From assembly GCA_030180135.1 (NCBI GenBank), contig CM058230.1, positions 9,735,082-9,799,081 on the forward strand: DNA of 64,000 nucleotides. Direction: 5' to 3'. The notes beneath the pieces are model-generated. The model did no database searches. It had not been told where the DNA came from and saw nothing but the letters and a program-made list of their open reading frames with translations. Numbering within the stretch: the stretch's first letter is position 1; every line of letters starts with the position of its first letter. Shown here one piece after another: positions 44,561-56,938 of the stretch. The position numbers and the translations under genes are program-made. The DNA is from Orychophragmus violaceus (lineage: Eukaryota > Streptophyta > Magnoliopsida > Brassicales > Brassicaceae).

Positions 44561-44569
44561 TCGGTTTAG

Positions 44570-44715
44570 GTCTATGTCGACCGTCACACATGGGTTGTGT
44601 CGATCGACATGACTGGTTCGATGAACCAGGTTAATTGAATTAACCGGTTATTGAAGTCCGGTTTTGTTTGGTGGTGTCGATCGACAGACATTGTCTGCGT
44701 CGATCGACACAGTAT
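44570..44715. repeat. Two further bipartite palindromes in the leader of element G
   Basis: Pairs at about 44575 and 44678, core spacing 23 bp, the widest seen in the window. Confidence 0.75.
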
Positions 44716-44769
44716 TCGAAATTCTGGTTATTAAACCTTGAATTTGCAGAAACCAAACTAGACTTAAAC

Positions 44770-45300
44770 ATTGATCGAAGATTAGCTTCAATATGGTCAA
44801 CTGTCAAGACTCGTTTCGTTGTGTGATGTTCTGGCCAAGAGCTTGGTGTCCACAATTACGTGAGTAAGGCAGGTAGTAATGTTGATGGATTTGCAGTGCT
44901 TAACATCAACAATTACATGACCCAAGAGATTGATTTGCTAAACTTTTGGGTTTAGTTTCCTCAACTAAATATCAAGTGACCTTGATGTCTTGCCCAATCT
45001 TGTCACTGTCAAGACTTGTTTCGTATGTTGGATAGTCTTGGAGTCCTTGGTATCCACTGCTACATGAGTAAGGCAGGTGATCATTGATAGACTTGCAGTG
45101 CGACTGTCAATGATCACAAGGCAGAAGAGATTGGTTTACTTGACTGGGCTATCAGAAGTTCTGGGCCCAGAGACATCAGAGTAAATGAGACATGGATTGT
45201 CTTATCTACGACCAAGAGTTGTACTGAGTACAATTAGCAATGGTTTGCTTACCTAGATTGCTAAACTCTGGGTGATGGCGAGTCGTCCACTCAGATTTTA
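44770..45300. repeat. Two-copy repeat upstream of gag in element G
   Basis: CTGTCAAGACT(C/T)GTTTCGT and TGAGTAAGGCAGGT recur about 200 bp apart with related sequence between. No coding content. Confidence 0.6.
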
Positions 45301-45431
45301 ATGATGTATGGGTCTTGGATTATTATATTCATAGAGGAAACATTGTTTGAATATAATGCGAGTTTTCTTATTAAAATAAGATTTCTCATCATATACATAA
45401 CTAAATCTTTGTTTTTCTTGGATTTCAGCTT

Positions 45432-46337
45432 ATGTCTATGACTACTTTCTCGTTGCGATCCGTCCTTGAGAAGGACAAGTTAAATGGATCCAACTTCCTG
45501 GATTGGTATCGGAATCTGAGATTCATTCTCAAGCAGGAGAGCAAGGACTATGTCCTCGAAAAGGCTCTTCCAGAAAGGCTTGAGACCAATCGCTCACATG
45601 CAGCATATAATGCTTGGAATAAGCATTATATTGATGTGGTAGATGTGCGTGGTCTGATGTTGGCTACCATGAACTCAGACTTGAAGAGTCAATACGAGAA
45701 CATGGAGTCGCCAATAGAGATGATCACCAGCCTGAAACTGAAGTTTCAGGATCTGGCACGAGTTGAGAGATTCCAGATGGTGAAGTCTCTAACTGAGTGC
45801 AAGCTACCAGAGGATGCTCCAGTAAGTCCTCATGTCATTAAACTGATGGGTTACATTGATAACCTGGGGAGACTGGAATGTCCTGTCAGCTTAGAGTTGG
45901 CTACTGACATCATTCTGCAGTCACTGCCGTCAAGCTATGATAGGTTCATTAAGAACTATATCAAGAAGGGCTTGACGAAGACATTGACTGAGATGCATGG
46001 TATGCTCAAAACAGCAGAGTATGACATCATAAAGGGTAAAAGATTTGAGGAATCTTGTGTTGGCAAGGGTAGAGGCTGGGCCGTCCAGATTTGGAATCAG
46101 GATAAGCCTGTGTCATCTAATAAGCCCAAGTCAGGCCCATCTGGTGTCAGAAAGTGCTTCTACTGTAATGAGTCGGGGCATTGGAAGAGAGAATGCAATA
46201 AATTCTTGGAAGATTCACAAGAGATGGAGAAGATGTATGGTACTCCTTCTTCAGGTATTGTGTTATCAATTCAAGTTCTACATAAGTATTGGATACTAGT
46301 TGTGGTGCTGATATTTTTGGAAATATGCAGGACCTAA
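45432..46337 (+). CDS. Gag of Copia element G
   Basis: Intact 301-codon frame. The N-terminal part (LNGSNFLDWYRNLRFILKQE; LMLATMNSDLKSQYEN) and the middle (LATDIILQSLPSSYDRFIKN) are a Copia Gag domain of the UBN2 type. One canonical knuckle CFYCNESGHWKREC stands at about residues 242-255. The last 35 residues after the knuckle do not look like Copia protein and include a hydrophobic stretch (WILVVVLIFLEI), probably frameshifted sequence. Gag would package RNA. It is the only intact frame of the element and follows a 1.6 kb leader. Possible starts are the first ATG and Met3. Confidence 0.88.
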   Translation: MSMTTFSLRSVLEKDKLNGSNFLDWYRNLRFILKQESKDYVLEKALPERLETNRSHAAYNAWNKHYIDVVDVRGLMLATMNSDLKSQYENMESPIEMITSLKLKFQDLARVERFQMVKSLTECKLPEDAPVSPHVIKLMGYIDNLGRLECPVSLELATDIILQSLPSSYDRFIKNYIKKGLTKTLTEMHGMLKTAEYDIIKGKRFEESCVGKGRGWAVQIWNQDKPVSSNKPKSGPSGVRKCFYCNESGHWKRECNKFLEDSQEMEKMYGTPSSGIVLSIQVLHKYWILVVVLIFLEICRT

Positions 46338-49300
46338 GCAACAGTAGAACGTTGAAGAAAGGACAAGTGGAACTGCGTGTCTGGATGAAGCAATGGTTGC
46401 TGCATGAGCCGTAGAGATTCTCCACTTGTAGGAGCCTTTCATACTTGGTTTTTGAAATTAAGTAATTGCTACCATGTACTTGCTATATGCAAAATGTCTT
46501 TCATTTTCTTTTGAGAATTTGGATGTTTTTCATTTGATAAAAGACAAGTTTTGTTCTTTTGATCTTAATGAAATATAATATGGTAGCACCCCGTTTGGAA
46601 TGGGTTTTGAATCTTAAACCAGCATAAGTTTGAACATAACACAAACACTAAAGGTTTGAGTCTGATGACTCGAACTCGACTTTTCTTTGGTATAGTCATT
46701 TAACCACAAGAGTGAAGTGGATTCAGTAAATCCATAGTTTTGGACTCATTTGATTTTAATCATCTGAGATATGAATTCTGTTCACTGGACCAAATGACTT
46801 AGGCCCATTTAGCAGAGCTAAAAGGAAACGGGCCAGAGGCTTATTGGGCCTTACACATACTGATGTATGCGGCCCAACAAACATAATAGCCAAAGGAAAT
46901 ATTCTGTACTTCATTACCTTATTGATGAAAATCGATAAGTGTGGCTGTGTTCATTTGATGAGACACGAGCTGGAATCCCTTGAGGGAGTTCAAAGATGAA
47001 GTGTAGAACCAATTTGACAGAAGTATTGAAATCCTCGATTGAATCGCGGAGAAAGAAAAATACTAGAGTCAAGAATTGGGTGATCATCTAAAGGAATGAA
47101 TCAGATCTTATTAGATATGATCTGATCAATGATGAGTCACAGGAATCTTCCATAACCATTTAAGAATACGTTCTGAATTGTCTATGTTTACGCTAAAAGG
47201 TTTCTATCAGAATCAGTGAAAAACACCACATTGGATGTGGACTGGGTGATTTCCAAATATGTTTTTCTGATTAATTGGGATTGCAAGGTTTGTGTAAGAC
47301 AGTAGTCAACAAACGAGCTTGAATCTATATCTGATAAGTTCTACCTCGCTGGTTGTCCTGAGAAAACCAAGGCTTAGTACTTTTGTTGCCCAGAACTGTG
47401 TCTTTTAAGAAAGGTGATACTTTCAAAAGGAACAGTGGGAGTAAAAGTACACATCGAAGAAATTCGATAAACACAAGAGGCTGCTCAATCTGTTGAGAGA
47501 GAGCAGCGGTGAGATCTACAAAGTGCTGTAGGATCTGCACCTGTGGAGCCTGAAGTTCGCAGATCCGAAAGGATCCGTCACTAACTCGAGAGTGATTTCT
47601 CGTAACCAATTGTCGTGATCCATTGATCATTGAAAAGTAACGAGCATGCGAAATTCAAAGAAGCGATGGTAAGCCCCAACTCCGAAAATTGGCTGGGTAT
47701 GCATGTTAGTTTCACCGATCCATTTCTGGATTGAAACAAACATCTTGGAGTTGGAATCAACATTCTGATAATGTGGTCAAAAGTTTTGACTTGATCAGAA
47801 AGAAAAGGAAACCATGCGTTTACAAGAAGACTAATGGGAGCGTAATGGCAATTCTCACACAGTATGTAGATAACATACTTGAATCTCATGAACGACGTTC
47901 CGACGCTAAAGTCTTGTCAAGATTTAGGTCGGAAGTCAAATTTAAACAAAAGACATGGGAATAGCCGAGTGAATTCTTGGAATAAGAATCTATTGACATA
48001 GATTAAGTAGGCTAATTGGATTGTGTCAAAATCCTTATGTTCATAAGGTATTGGACAGTTCAAATGTGCTTGATTCCAAGAATGGCTTAATACCAAAGGT
48101 CTTATGGCAATTATCCAAGCGAGATGCAGTGTCTTGGACACTGGCTGAGCTAATAACGATATTAGCAAGAAGAAGTGTTTTGAACACTGTCTGGACTAGT
48201 ATTAATGAGTGTGATTACTTATGCTGATGCAATAGAATCCATCATGAATGTCATATCTTGCGCTCGTCTAGATGCAGCTTAAGCATAAAGTATGACGAGA
48301 AAATACAAATGTACTCCGGTAATAGTCACTGAATAGTTACCAGAAATATCCCAAGTGTTGAGAAACACTAAGGATAGGTTCGTGGTGAACTGATAAAGTG
48401 ACGAACCAGTTGAAAGTAGTTAGTCGGACAAAGACGATTCCCGGTTCCCACCTGGTTATGTCTATTTGTCTGGATAACGGTGCTGACTGTTGGAAAGGCT
48501 CCAAGCAGCGGACCGTAGAATAATGTTGTTATCTGAATGGCGATGTGGTTTGTTGAAATCGTTTCAAGCAATCACACCGCACTCTCTCCCACAACCTAAG
48601 CACCAGATTTATTTTGTTGCTGTAGGTATAAGATATCTAAAGAGATGATCTTGATTCTAGTGGGAGTTATTTTAGTTATGTTGTAAACTCTACATAGACA
48701 TGCCTTGGTAGTGTTTATGTGAGTTAAAACTGACATCAGTATTATTTAATTATTGGATAATTAAATAACAGTCCCAAAATATTTTATGATCACCGTATAG
48801 GTCATCAAGTCGAGGACTTGATCATGAAACCCTATAAGTAAAAGATGACATAAATTATGATTGTCCCTAGTCAAGGTTGTTAAAATGGGACACTAACAAC
48901 CGCGCAGACTAGTATGTGAGGTGACTGTTGGACTAAGTTTCATGAAGTCAATGATATGATTATCACAGTCAATCACATAGATATATGTTGGTGAACATAT
49001 GATTGGACATGACCCGCTTAATGAGAACTCCACAGGATAGTTACATCAGTGTCATGGGAGGTTCTCATTACGACTATAGAGTATAGTCCTTAGACCTGAG
49101 TTCATCATGCTTTCTAGCATATGAATTGGTGCGTGTTGACCTTGTCAAACGTCGTTCCGTAACTGGCGGCTACAACGGCATTGCTTGTGCGTATCATGAA
49201 GTATGTGTAGAAACAAGGATGGAACAAGATGGGATTTGTCCCTCCTGGAAAACGGGAGATAAATATCTCAGGGCCCATCGAAGATTTAATACTGAGAAAA

Positions 49301-49465
49301 TGCATGGCCGTGCTCAAACGAGGTGATTGTCAGTCGTTTGTTTATCAGTATAGATCAGAAGTTCGATGAACATGATGTTGGCTATAATAAGGATGACACA
49401 GTCTCTTGCCTTATGCCATATCGAGATATAGAGACGAAGGGATTGTAGGAATAGGTGATTCCAGT
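46338..49465 (+). pseudogene. Decayed pol of Copia element G
   Basis: Short pieces only: a protease-like Asp-Thr-Ser near 46290, an integrase-like piece near 46840-46990 (VCGPTN region), a reverse transcriptase piece at 47731-47900 (VVKSFDLIRKKRKPCVYKKT), and RNase H-like bits near 48200-48550. Each is broken by stops. The region is shorter than a full Copia pol, so internal deletions are likely. Confidence 0.75.
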
Positions 49466-49466
49466 A

Positions 49467-49478
49467 CAAGTGGGAGAT
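49467..49478 (+). other. Polypurine tract of element G
   Basis: ACAAGTGGGAGA directly before the 3' LTR, the usual plant Copia form. Confidence 0.85.
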
Positions 49479-50214
49479 TGTTGGGATTATGTCCTGAAAT
49501 CACATTGTACTCACTCTAGAGATAGTTGTATTGTCGAGATCGGACAATTCATGTGGTACTGGGTAGTCATAACGTTTTGCTAGAAACCGCTTATGACAAA
49601 TGAGTTGTAACTCATTTCCAGTATCGTGTGAACCTACAGGGTCACACACCTAAGCAAGTTGGATGTACTCTGCATGGGATAGATCATTGGTATATGGTCT
49701 GATCGATGTGTATTAGATACGCATCGAATTGAGTTTCTAAGAGGTGTATCGATCGGCACCATTGGGTGCATCGGTCGATACAAGGCGTGTGTCGATCGAC
49801 ACCACTAAGTGTGTCGATCGACACAAGGGCGAAACTGAGACTGATGTTTCGGTTCACCGAGGGGTCAATATATATAAACTCGTTTTATGTAATTTCGACA
49901 GAAGAGACTTGTGCGCCGCCCAGAGTGTTTTCTCAGAGAAAAAGAACACAAAACCTCAGAGAAACTAAAGTCCCAGAGAGATCCGAGCACCGGTCCTAGC
50001 ATCCCGGCGGATTCCAGCTTGTGTGCGTGTGGACTGAATAGTAGAGGCGCAACGATTGGGGCGCTGCAGATCTCGTGTTGCCATAATCTTCCGCTGCTAA
50101 ATCTCCAAGTAATCATAGATCTGATTCATGATTCAATTAACTAGACCCTAGATCCTAGGCTATCGGGAACTCGCGAGAATTCGGAATCTGTAGAATTGGC
50201 TCTAAGTTCCAACT
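49479..50214 (+). repeat. 3' LTR of element G
   Basis: Partner of 43053-43788. The palindrome pairs at 49742-49830 are kept; one core has a substitution (TCGATCGG). Confidence 0.92.
49742..49830. repeat. Two bipartite palindromes in 3' LTR of element G
   Basis: Same four-core arrangement as 43316-43405, with changed bases in the first and last cores only. Confidence 0.88.
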
Positions 50215-50816
50215 TGACTTCCATCTCGTGAAGCAGATATTGCGGTACCTTCAATGAACAACAAATCATGGTATCTCATTCAACAATAACAACTCTGATT
50301 TTACCTGACGACCATATTGCGAGAGTGACTGGGCGGGCTGTCCGCAAACTCGTCGATCAACTGGAGGATTCTACACTTTTTTGGGTTCAAACATCATTTC
50401 TTGATGTACAAAGAAGCAGGATTATGTCTCATGCAGCTCGACTGAGGCTGAATACGCTGCCCCCTCTGACACGGAAACTAAAATTAACTTGGTTAGATAA
50501 CGTATTCCGTCACATTGCTATATCTCAGACCTCACCACCAGAATTCTATTGTAACAATCAGTTTGTTGTTTTCCTCTCTGAAAATATTTCGTTGCACAAG
50601 CGATCAAAACACTTTGAGACATATTTTCACTATGTCCAAGAGAGAGTTGCATTGGAGACACTCATTGTTCATCATATCAGTGCATCTCACCAACTTGCTA
50701 ATATTTTTATAAAGTCCCATCCCATTCAAAGCTTCATCGATCTTCGGTTTAAACTTGGTGTGAATTCACCACCCACACTAAGTTTGCAGGGGAATGTTAG
50801 CAAAATTTGACAAGTT
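50215..50816 (+). pseudogene. Copia E RNase H end
   Basis: Readable pieces in changing frames: FHLVKQILRYLQ, SDWAGCPQTRRSTGG, CSSTEAEYA. These are the final Copia RNase H domain. The match to 42953-43052 shows that G was inserted in this gene. Confidence 0.85.
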
Positions 50817-51190
50817 TGGAAGCCTAATCCAAAGCTCCTTCCTCAACAAGAAACTTCTAAAACTGAAACAAGAAAATTGGGCCTCAATCAATTGAAGAAG
50901 CCCAATAGTAAAGATGAATTGCAGAAGTCCAATGAAGAATGCGTATTGTTTTTTTTGCAAAACAGAACAGAGAATCGTACAAAAGCAATGTAGGACCAAT
51001 GTCGTACAAGACCAGTCTGCAGCTCATTGTGTCCAATCGTTTTGATGTGTTGTCTAAGTGTGATGAGAACTATTGTTTTCTTATGATCATATAAAAATAT
51101 ATGATGTAACCGTGAGAGAACTTAAGAAATCTGAACATGAAAAATTAAAACTTTATTCTCAGTTTCTCTTCATTCTAAGCTTTTTCTGTT
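50793..51190 (+). repeat. 3' LTR of Copia E (end missing)
   Basis: Starts TGTTAGCAAAATT after a purine run (GCAGGGGAA). The stretch 50825-51140 is repeated at 56939-57262. The terminal LTR bases seen before the primer site at 31128 are not found here, so the end is lost or unrecognisable. Confidence 0.65.
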
Positions 51191-52079
51191 TTACTTTTAA
51201 AATCGAGGGCTAATGAATACAACAAGTTACACCTTGAACTCCAAAATAATTCAAGTGGTCAAATAAAATTAAAGCGCTCCATCTTCCTTTCCAAATTCAT
51301 GGGTTTGATTGAACAATGTTGAATATGGTAAAATTTGATGTTATGATTGGAAATCAAAATCTAAATTGATGGAAGGGGAGGTTAAGAAAGAGAGAAACAT
51401 AGTCTGAAAGAAGACGAAAGCAGGACAATATATTAGGCGAAATCAAAGCAAATGAAACAAATTAGAGAAGAGGAATTGATCGCTTACTCGAAAGTGGGTG
51501 AGAAAGAGGGATTGACGTGTTATTGATGAGAGAAGAGATGACATGGCATTCTACTTGCATGACCTTACGTGGCACATTTTTATAAAAAGTTTGTGCTGAG
51601 TTGGACACTCCTCAAAGCGTCAAATAGTCCATAATATATATGTCATTATTCAATTTTGTGATAATAATGAGAAAATAGAAAATGGCAGCATAAAACCATT
51701 TTTGTAGTATAGTCAAATTTGAGATAATAATCTTCAAGGCAGTTTTGCCACAAGTTTATTGAGTCAACCGTAAAAGATAATTTCCTTTATTGTAGATTTT
51801 TTTCATGATTGGGCACTAAGGTGGATTTGGAACTGTGACATTTGACTTTACATGTATTTGGTCAAATTATCTGAGTTTTGAGATAAAAATAATTAAAATT
51901 ATTTATTTTTGTTAAACTAATTCATTTTGACAGATGTGAATATAAGTCAAATAGTTATCTAGAATATCCCCATTACATGAAATCTAGAAACTAAAATTAT
52001 ATAAATATACAAAATTATTCAGAACTATCGTAATTACTCAAGGTTATATATTACAGAGATGAAACTATTATTCGGAATC
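51191..52079. other. AT-rich stretch without recognised genes
   Basis: No frame with a known domain on either strand. I see no terminal repeats that would define a mobile element. Confidence 0.5.
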
Positions 52080-52600
52080 TGCGATCTAATATGGGATCCA
52101 CTATAAAATCTGGATATTCAGGGAGTCGGATCTGGATCCGGATAATAAAACCTAGGATCCTTCTAAACTAAATCTGAACCCGGATATTTTAATTTTGAGG
52201 TTTGGATATATGGATACGGATCCATGCCATTATATATATTAAAAAATTAGAATTATATTTTACATATAATATATGATTTCCTATATGAAAAAATCTATAT
52301 ATATATATGTTAAATCATTATGTTTTTTATATTATATTAGATTTTATTTTCAAAGATTTGATAAAATATTATTTTATAATTAAATGTATATTTTAACATT
52401 TTATGATTATTTTAATTTATTTTTAGTTAATTATACGGATCCGGATCTGGATATCCGCGTATATCTTGATTTTAGATAGATATTATAAACTCAGATATCC
52501 GGAAGCCACATATCTGAATCCAGATAGTGTTGCCACGTATTCCACAAATCCGGATCTAGATGTCCTGGAATTTTCAGATATCTAGATCCATCTCACCCCC
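52080..52600. repeat. Degenerate GGATCCGGAT-rich segment
   Basis: GGATCC, TCCGGAT and GGATATC words recur at both ends (52095-52215 and 52436-52590) around an AT-rich centre, in partly inverted order. It may be a decayed foldback or miniature transposon; ends are not certain. Confidence 0.4.
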
Positions 52601-53484
52601 ATAATGATATGTAACTATCCAAAAACATGAAACAATGAATCTAGTGAGATTTTTTTTTTTGGAAAAAAATCAATCTAGTGAGAGTTTATGTTGTGATTTT
52701 AATTACCAGAAGAGTATTAATTTTATCCGTACTTAATCTTAGTGTATCTTCTTTTTTTTGTTTGAAACCTTAATTTATCTGCTATCACTCGATCACATAC
52801 CCAAAATGAACACTATTCAAGTACATAGATTAACTTCTAAATTTATTGAAAAATCAGACTACTCCAGATTTTAGCTGTTAAATTTATTCCATGTATATTC
52901 GAGAAACCTAAAGATTTTTTTGTAAAAAAAATCATCTTTAAACAAAAAGAAAGTAATTTATGCATTTTATTAGTCTTTTCTAAATAGAAATCTGATACAT
53001 ATGTCAAGAAGCTTGAAATTAAAACATAGCATATATCGTTATAATACACATAACAGAATAATTATTTAGTAATGGAAATCCTTAAAAAGCTAATATCATC
53101 TTTAAATATTGGATAATAATAATAATTAGAAGAATGTTGTTGAGGTTGACCCACCTTTCAACTTTTTTTCGCTTTCAATATTTCCTTTCTCAATTTCTTT
53201 TCTTTTTTTATCTCTTCGTCGAACTTCTGTTGTTCCTCTCGACATTCTTCCTTGCAGAAGGGAGTGTCCCTGTAATTTTTATGATACAACAACACAATTT
53301 TTAATTATTTTTTTGATCAAAACAACACAATCTTTTATTTAACCAGTGAAACCAGTAGTTGAATTCAACTACGCTAAAACCAAATGTTCAAAAAAAACAC
53401 TACGGTAAAACCAGTAAATTATTTAACAAAAAATGGAGGAAAAAACGCACTTATACATGTAGATGTCATCCTCTTTTATATTTA
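52601..53484. other. AT-rich stretch without recognised genes
   Basis: Only short unsupported frames. Nothing recognisable. Confidence 0.5.
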
Positions 53485-55410
53485 TAATTTTCTTGCAAAA
53501 GCTACATTGATTTTTGAAATAGCTTACGTAATGTGGCTCTGTTGGATTAACCATAAGAATACCTTATACTTTATTTTACTGAAGCTAGATAAAGAGATAG
53601 ATGTTTCAGTCATGAGATTGTATCGTATTTATACTAGACAAAGCTTGTGAAACATATATTTTTCAAACTTATCCAATAAAGCTATGTTATGTTATTTTTT
53701 AGAATATTTTCCTAAAAAGTGTAAATGAAATTAAATCAATTAAATATTTCTTTATAAGAAAGTTAAAATAATAATGATACTAAGCTATTCTTATATATAC
53801 TAAAAAGTTTTATGAATCAGAAATGACAAAATTTTATCCTATTAATAATACCATATATTTTATAATTTGATAAAATCCAAATAGGTGATTTCTTCACAGT
53901 CTCCTTTTATTTATGATATAACAGTCTTTTTATATAATGAGTAAGGTTCTCCTAAACACAAGTTGAGAGATTCCCATGTGTCATTTTCAAAATTAAAATT
54001 GTTCTTTCTTATTTAATCCCTAACAATTAATGTACTAATTTATTTCTTACTCATTAACTAAGAATAGTATATTACAATTTAACCATAACTAAAATGAGAT
54101 GTCAATTAATATAAATTTTAAACATATTATCTAACAGAAATGGAATATATTTCTTATTATTTGTTTTGGACATATAATTATATAAGGACAATAATCTAGA
54201 AAATAAGAACCACATTTTACGTGATCTTATATAATAAAGTTATTAGGTTCTTCTAAATACAAGTCATGAGAGCTTACTATGTGTCATTTAAATTATTATT
54301 TTTTAGTCTCTACTAATTTATTTCTTACTCATTAACTAATTTTACATTTATAAATATTTCCAAGATAGTATAATACATTTTTACCATAACTAGGTAAGAT
54401 GAGATGTCAATGAAGATAAATGTTAAACATATTATCTAATAGAAATTGAGTTTATTTCTTATTATCAGTTTTAGACATAGTTATAAAAAGATTATAATCT
54501 AAAAAAATAAGAATCAAATTATTTATGTAATTTTATATAATAAAGTAATGTTTGCCTAAACACAAGTCATAAGGGGTTTTCATTTCAAAATAGTATATTA
54601 CAGTTTGAAGATAACTAAAATGAAATGTTAATGAATATAACTTTTAAACATGTTATGTAATAGAAAGAGTATACTTCTTCTTATTAGTTTGGTCATATAG
54701 TTATATTATAATCTATAAAAAATCACATTGTTTATATAATCTTGTATAATAAATTAATGTTTTCCTAAATACAAGTCATGAGAGATTTACATGTGTTACC
54801 TAAAATTTAATTTTTATTATTTTAATTTCTAACAATTAATTTAATAATTTATTATTTACTCATTATCTAATTTTACATTCATAAATATTTTTTAAAATAG
54901 TATATTACATTTTAATCATAATTAAGATGATATGCCAGTGAAAATAAATTCAAAGCAATATATATAATAAAAATGGAGTTTATATCTTATTATTACTTGT
55001 AGATATATAGTTATATAAGCATTATAATCTACAAAATAAGAGTCAAAATTTTAATGTGATCTTATTTAATAAAGTAAGGTTCTCCAAAACACATGTAATG
55101 AAAGGTTTACATGTGTTACCTAAAATTTTAACTTTCTTATAAAAAAATATTTAATTGATTTAATTTCATTTACACTTTTTAGGAAAATATTCTAAAAAAA
55201 TAACATAACATAGCTTTATCGGATAAATTTGAAAAATATATGTTTCACAAGCTTTGTCTAGTATAAATACGATACAATCTCATGACTGAAACATCTATCT
55301 CTTTATCTAGCTTCAGTCAAATAAAGTATAAGGTATTCTTATGGCTAATCCAACAGAGCCACATTATGTAAGCTATTTCAAAAATCAATGTAGCTTTTGC
55401 AAGAAAATAT
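53485..55410. repeat. Foldback structure: 0.29 kb inverted arms around tandem repeats
   Basis: The left arm 53485-53770 and right arm 55123-55410 are inverted copies with few differences (for example CATGAGATTGTATCGTATTT and its complement). Between them lie about four direct repeats near 200-320 bp, each with TATATAATAAAGT, CTAAACACAAGTCATGAGAG and TATTACA marks, starting near 53934, 54236, 54540, 54747 and 55072. No protein frame. Confidence 0.8.
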
Positions 55411-55589
55411 ATTTTAAACATATTATGTAATATAATACACTGTGCTTTTTGTAGAACATATATTCTTCTAATTGGATGTAGTAATGTTTTCTGTTTTCTT
55501 CCTTATCTCTCACATAGTTTTAATTATTTTCTTTATCTTATTTTTCTAACAAAAGAGAAATTTAGTTTGTTTCTTATTATTACTTTAAA

Positions 55590-56938
55590 CATAGAGTTAT
55601 TAAATTGGTTTTGTGTGGAGTGGTAGAGTCTCAGTTAGTCTACTTGCATTTATTATTATTATTATTAAAACTATTTGGGGGTGCGTTAGATCCCGCGAGT
55701 CTGTTATGGTGTTCTAGTGCTTCCTTCCCGATTGGATCCTCGGGAGATCCTAGTTAGTTCACGTATTTTTGGGTAGTAGTTATGCATGGGCGTTAACCTA
55801 TGCGGGTGATGCATGTAGGTGTGTGGCTCGGAGAAATGGGGTCATGTCCTAAGACCGGGCTACATGGAAACTTTTTCTATTTAGGGGTAGCCCGAGTCGA
55901 CGCGTATCGATAGACAGAGAACGGTGTTCTATTCTTAGAACTTGTATTTACGTCTAAGAGTCTGGGAGGTTCTATTTGTAGGCAGCTAGGTGCTTGTAAT
56001 GAAGATTACAGAGTTCACGTTAGTGTCCCATGGGGTGAAGATTGCTTTAGATATGCGTTAGTATATACGGTTCTAATTGAGATCTTGTGCCGCAGTGTTC
56101 TCGTATTCCTTCATTGATTACTAGTGTTGTTAAAGAATTCTTGTGTGTTGTGTGGAGCCCATTACGTCGTGGTAAAACATAATCGGCTTTTTTATTTCAT
56201 TGTATGTTATTGTTTGTTATTTTGGGTTTTTTCAGGTGGGGTTGTTTTTAAACTGTTTTAGTTGGGAACCAGCTCAGTGGGTGATCTTTGATTGCTTATC
56301 CCCCTCTTTTTCTCTTTTCAGGTATGAGTAGCTCAGGGGACCCGTAAGCCCTTGGAGTATATTAATTAGGGGTTTCATTTGGCTATGATTTGTTTTCGAA
56401 AAAGACTTTATCTTCGGTTTCAGACTTTATGGGATCCCGTTAATTTTTTTAGAAAACCCGTAAATTGAAAATAATTATTTTAGAGTTAAAGCGTAATTAG
56501 ATAATTAAAAGAATTAAGTTAAAACTGAAAATTAACCCAAGTAAGAATTATTTGGAATTCATTGAAGTAATTGTATAAATGAATCTAAGTTATTGCTTGA
56601 TGTTTTGTGTGTTGTTATCGTTGTTGTTGTTACATGTCCCAGTATTGGGTCGGGAATGTTGTAATGAGTGACACCTATTTTGGGTGGGGACGGATAGTTT
56701 GGTTTGAGTTAAAAATATTATGTTAGTGTTGATGTTGTGGATATGACTTGGGGATAGCTTTCGGGTACTGGGTTAAGTTGTTATTGATTGTTTGACATTA
56801 TCAGTTTTGTGTGGAGTCATAGAGTTTCAGTGAGTCTGCATGCATTTTTTATTATTATCAAGAGTGTTTACGGTGTGTTAGATCCCGCAAGTCTGGTGTG
56901 GCGTTGGGTGCTTCCTTCCCAACAGGATCCTCGGGCGA
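55590..56938 (+). repeat. Diverged LTR fragments related to element C
   Basis: 55690-56345 aligns in inverse orientation with the element C LTR: GGATCCTCGGG, TGTAGGTGTGTGG, GGGGTCATGTCCTA, CATGGAAACT, CGCGTATCGAT, GACAGAGAACGGTGT occur in the same order as on the minus strand of 13680-13300. A second start of the same type (GATCCCGCAAGTCTGG...GGATCCTCGGG) stands at 56880-56935. These are old plus-strand remains of a relative. Confidence 0.75.

Larger units (their letters stand above)
43053..50214 (+). mobile_element. Copia element G with similar LTRs and decayed pol
   Basis: 7.16 kb. LTRs 43053-43788 and 49479-50214 (736 bp each, TGTTGGGATTATG to TTCCAAC), initiator-Met primer site and polypurine tract AAGTGGGAGAT, all on the plus strand. 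The LTRs differ at about five sites by eye. The right end lacks the final A and a clear target duplication, as if a few bases were lost. Gag is open; pol is shortened and full of stops. Inserted in Copia E. Confidence 0.9.

Noticed and set aside
53384..53650. 88-codon frame with hydrophobic segments
   Set aside because: Falls in the left arm of the foldback; AT-rich sequence gives such frames by chance.
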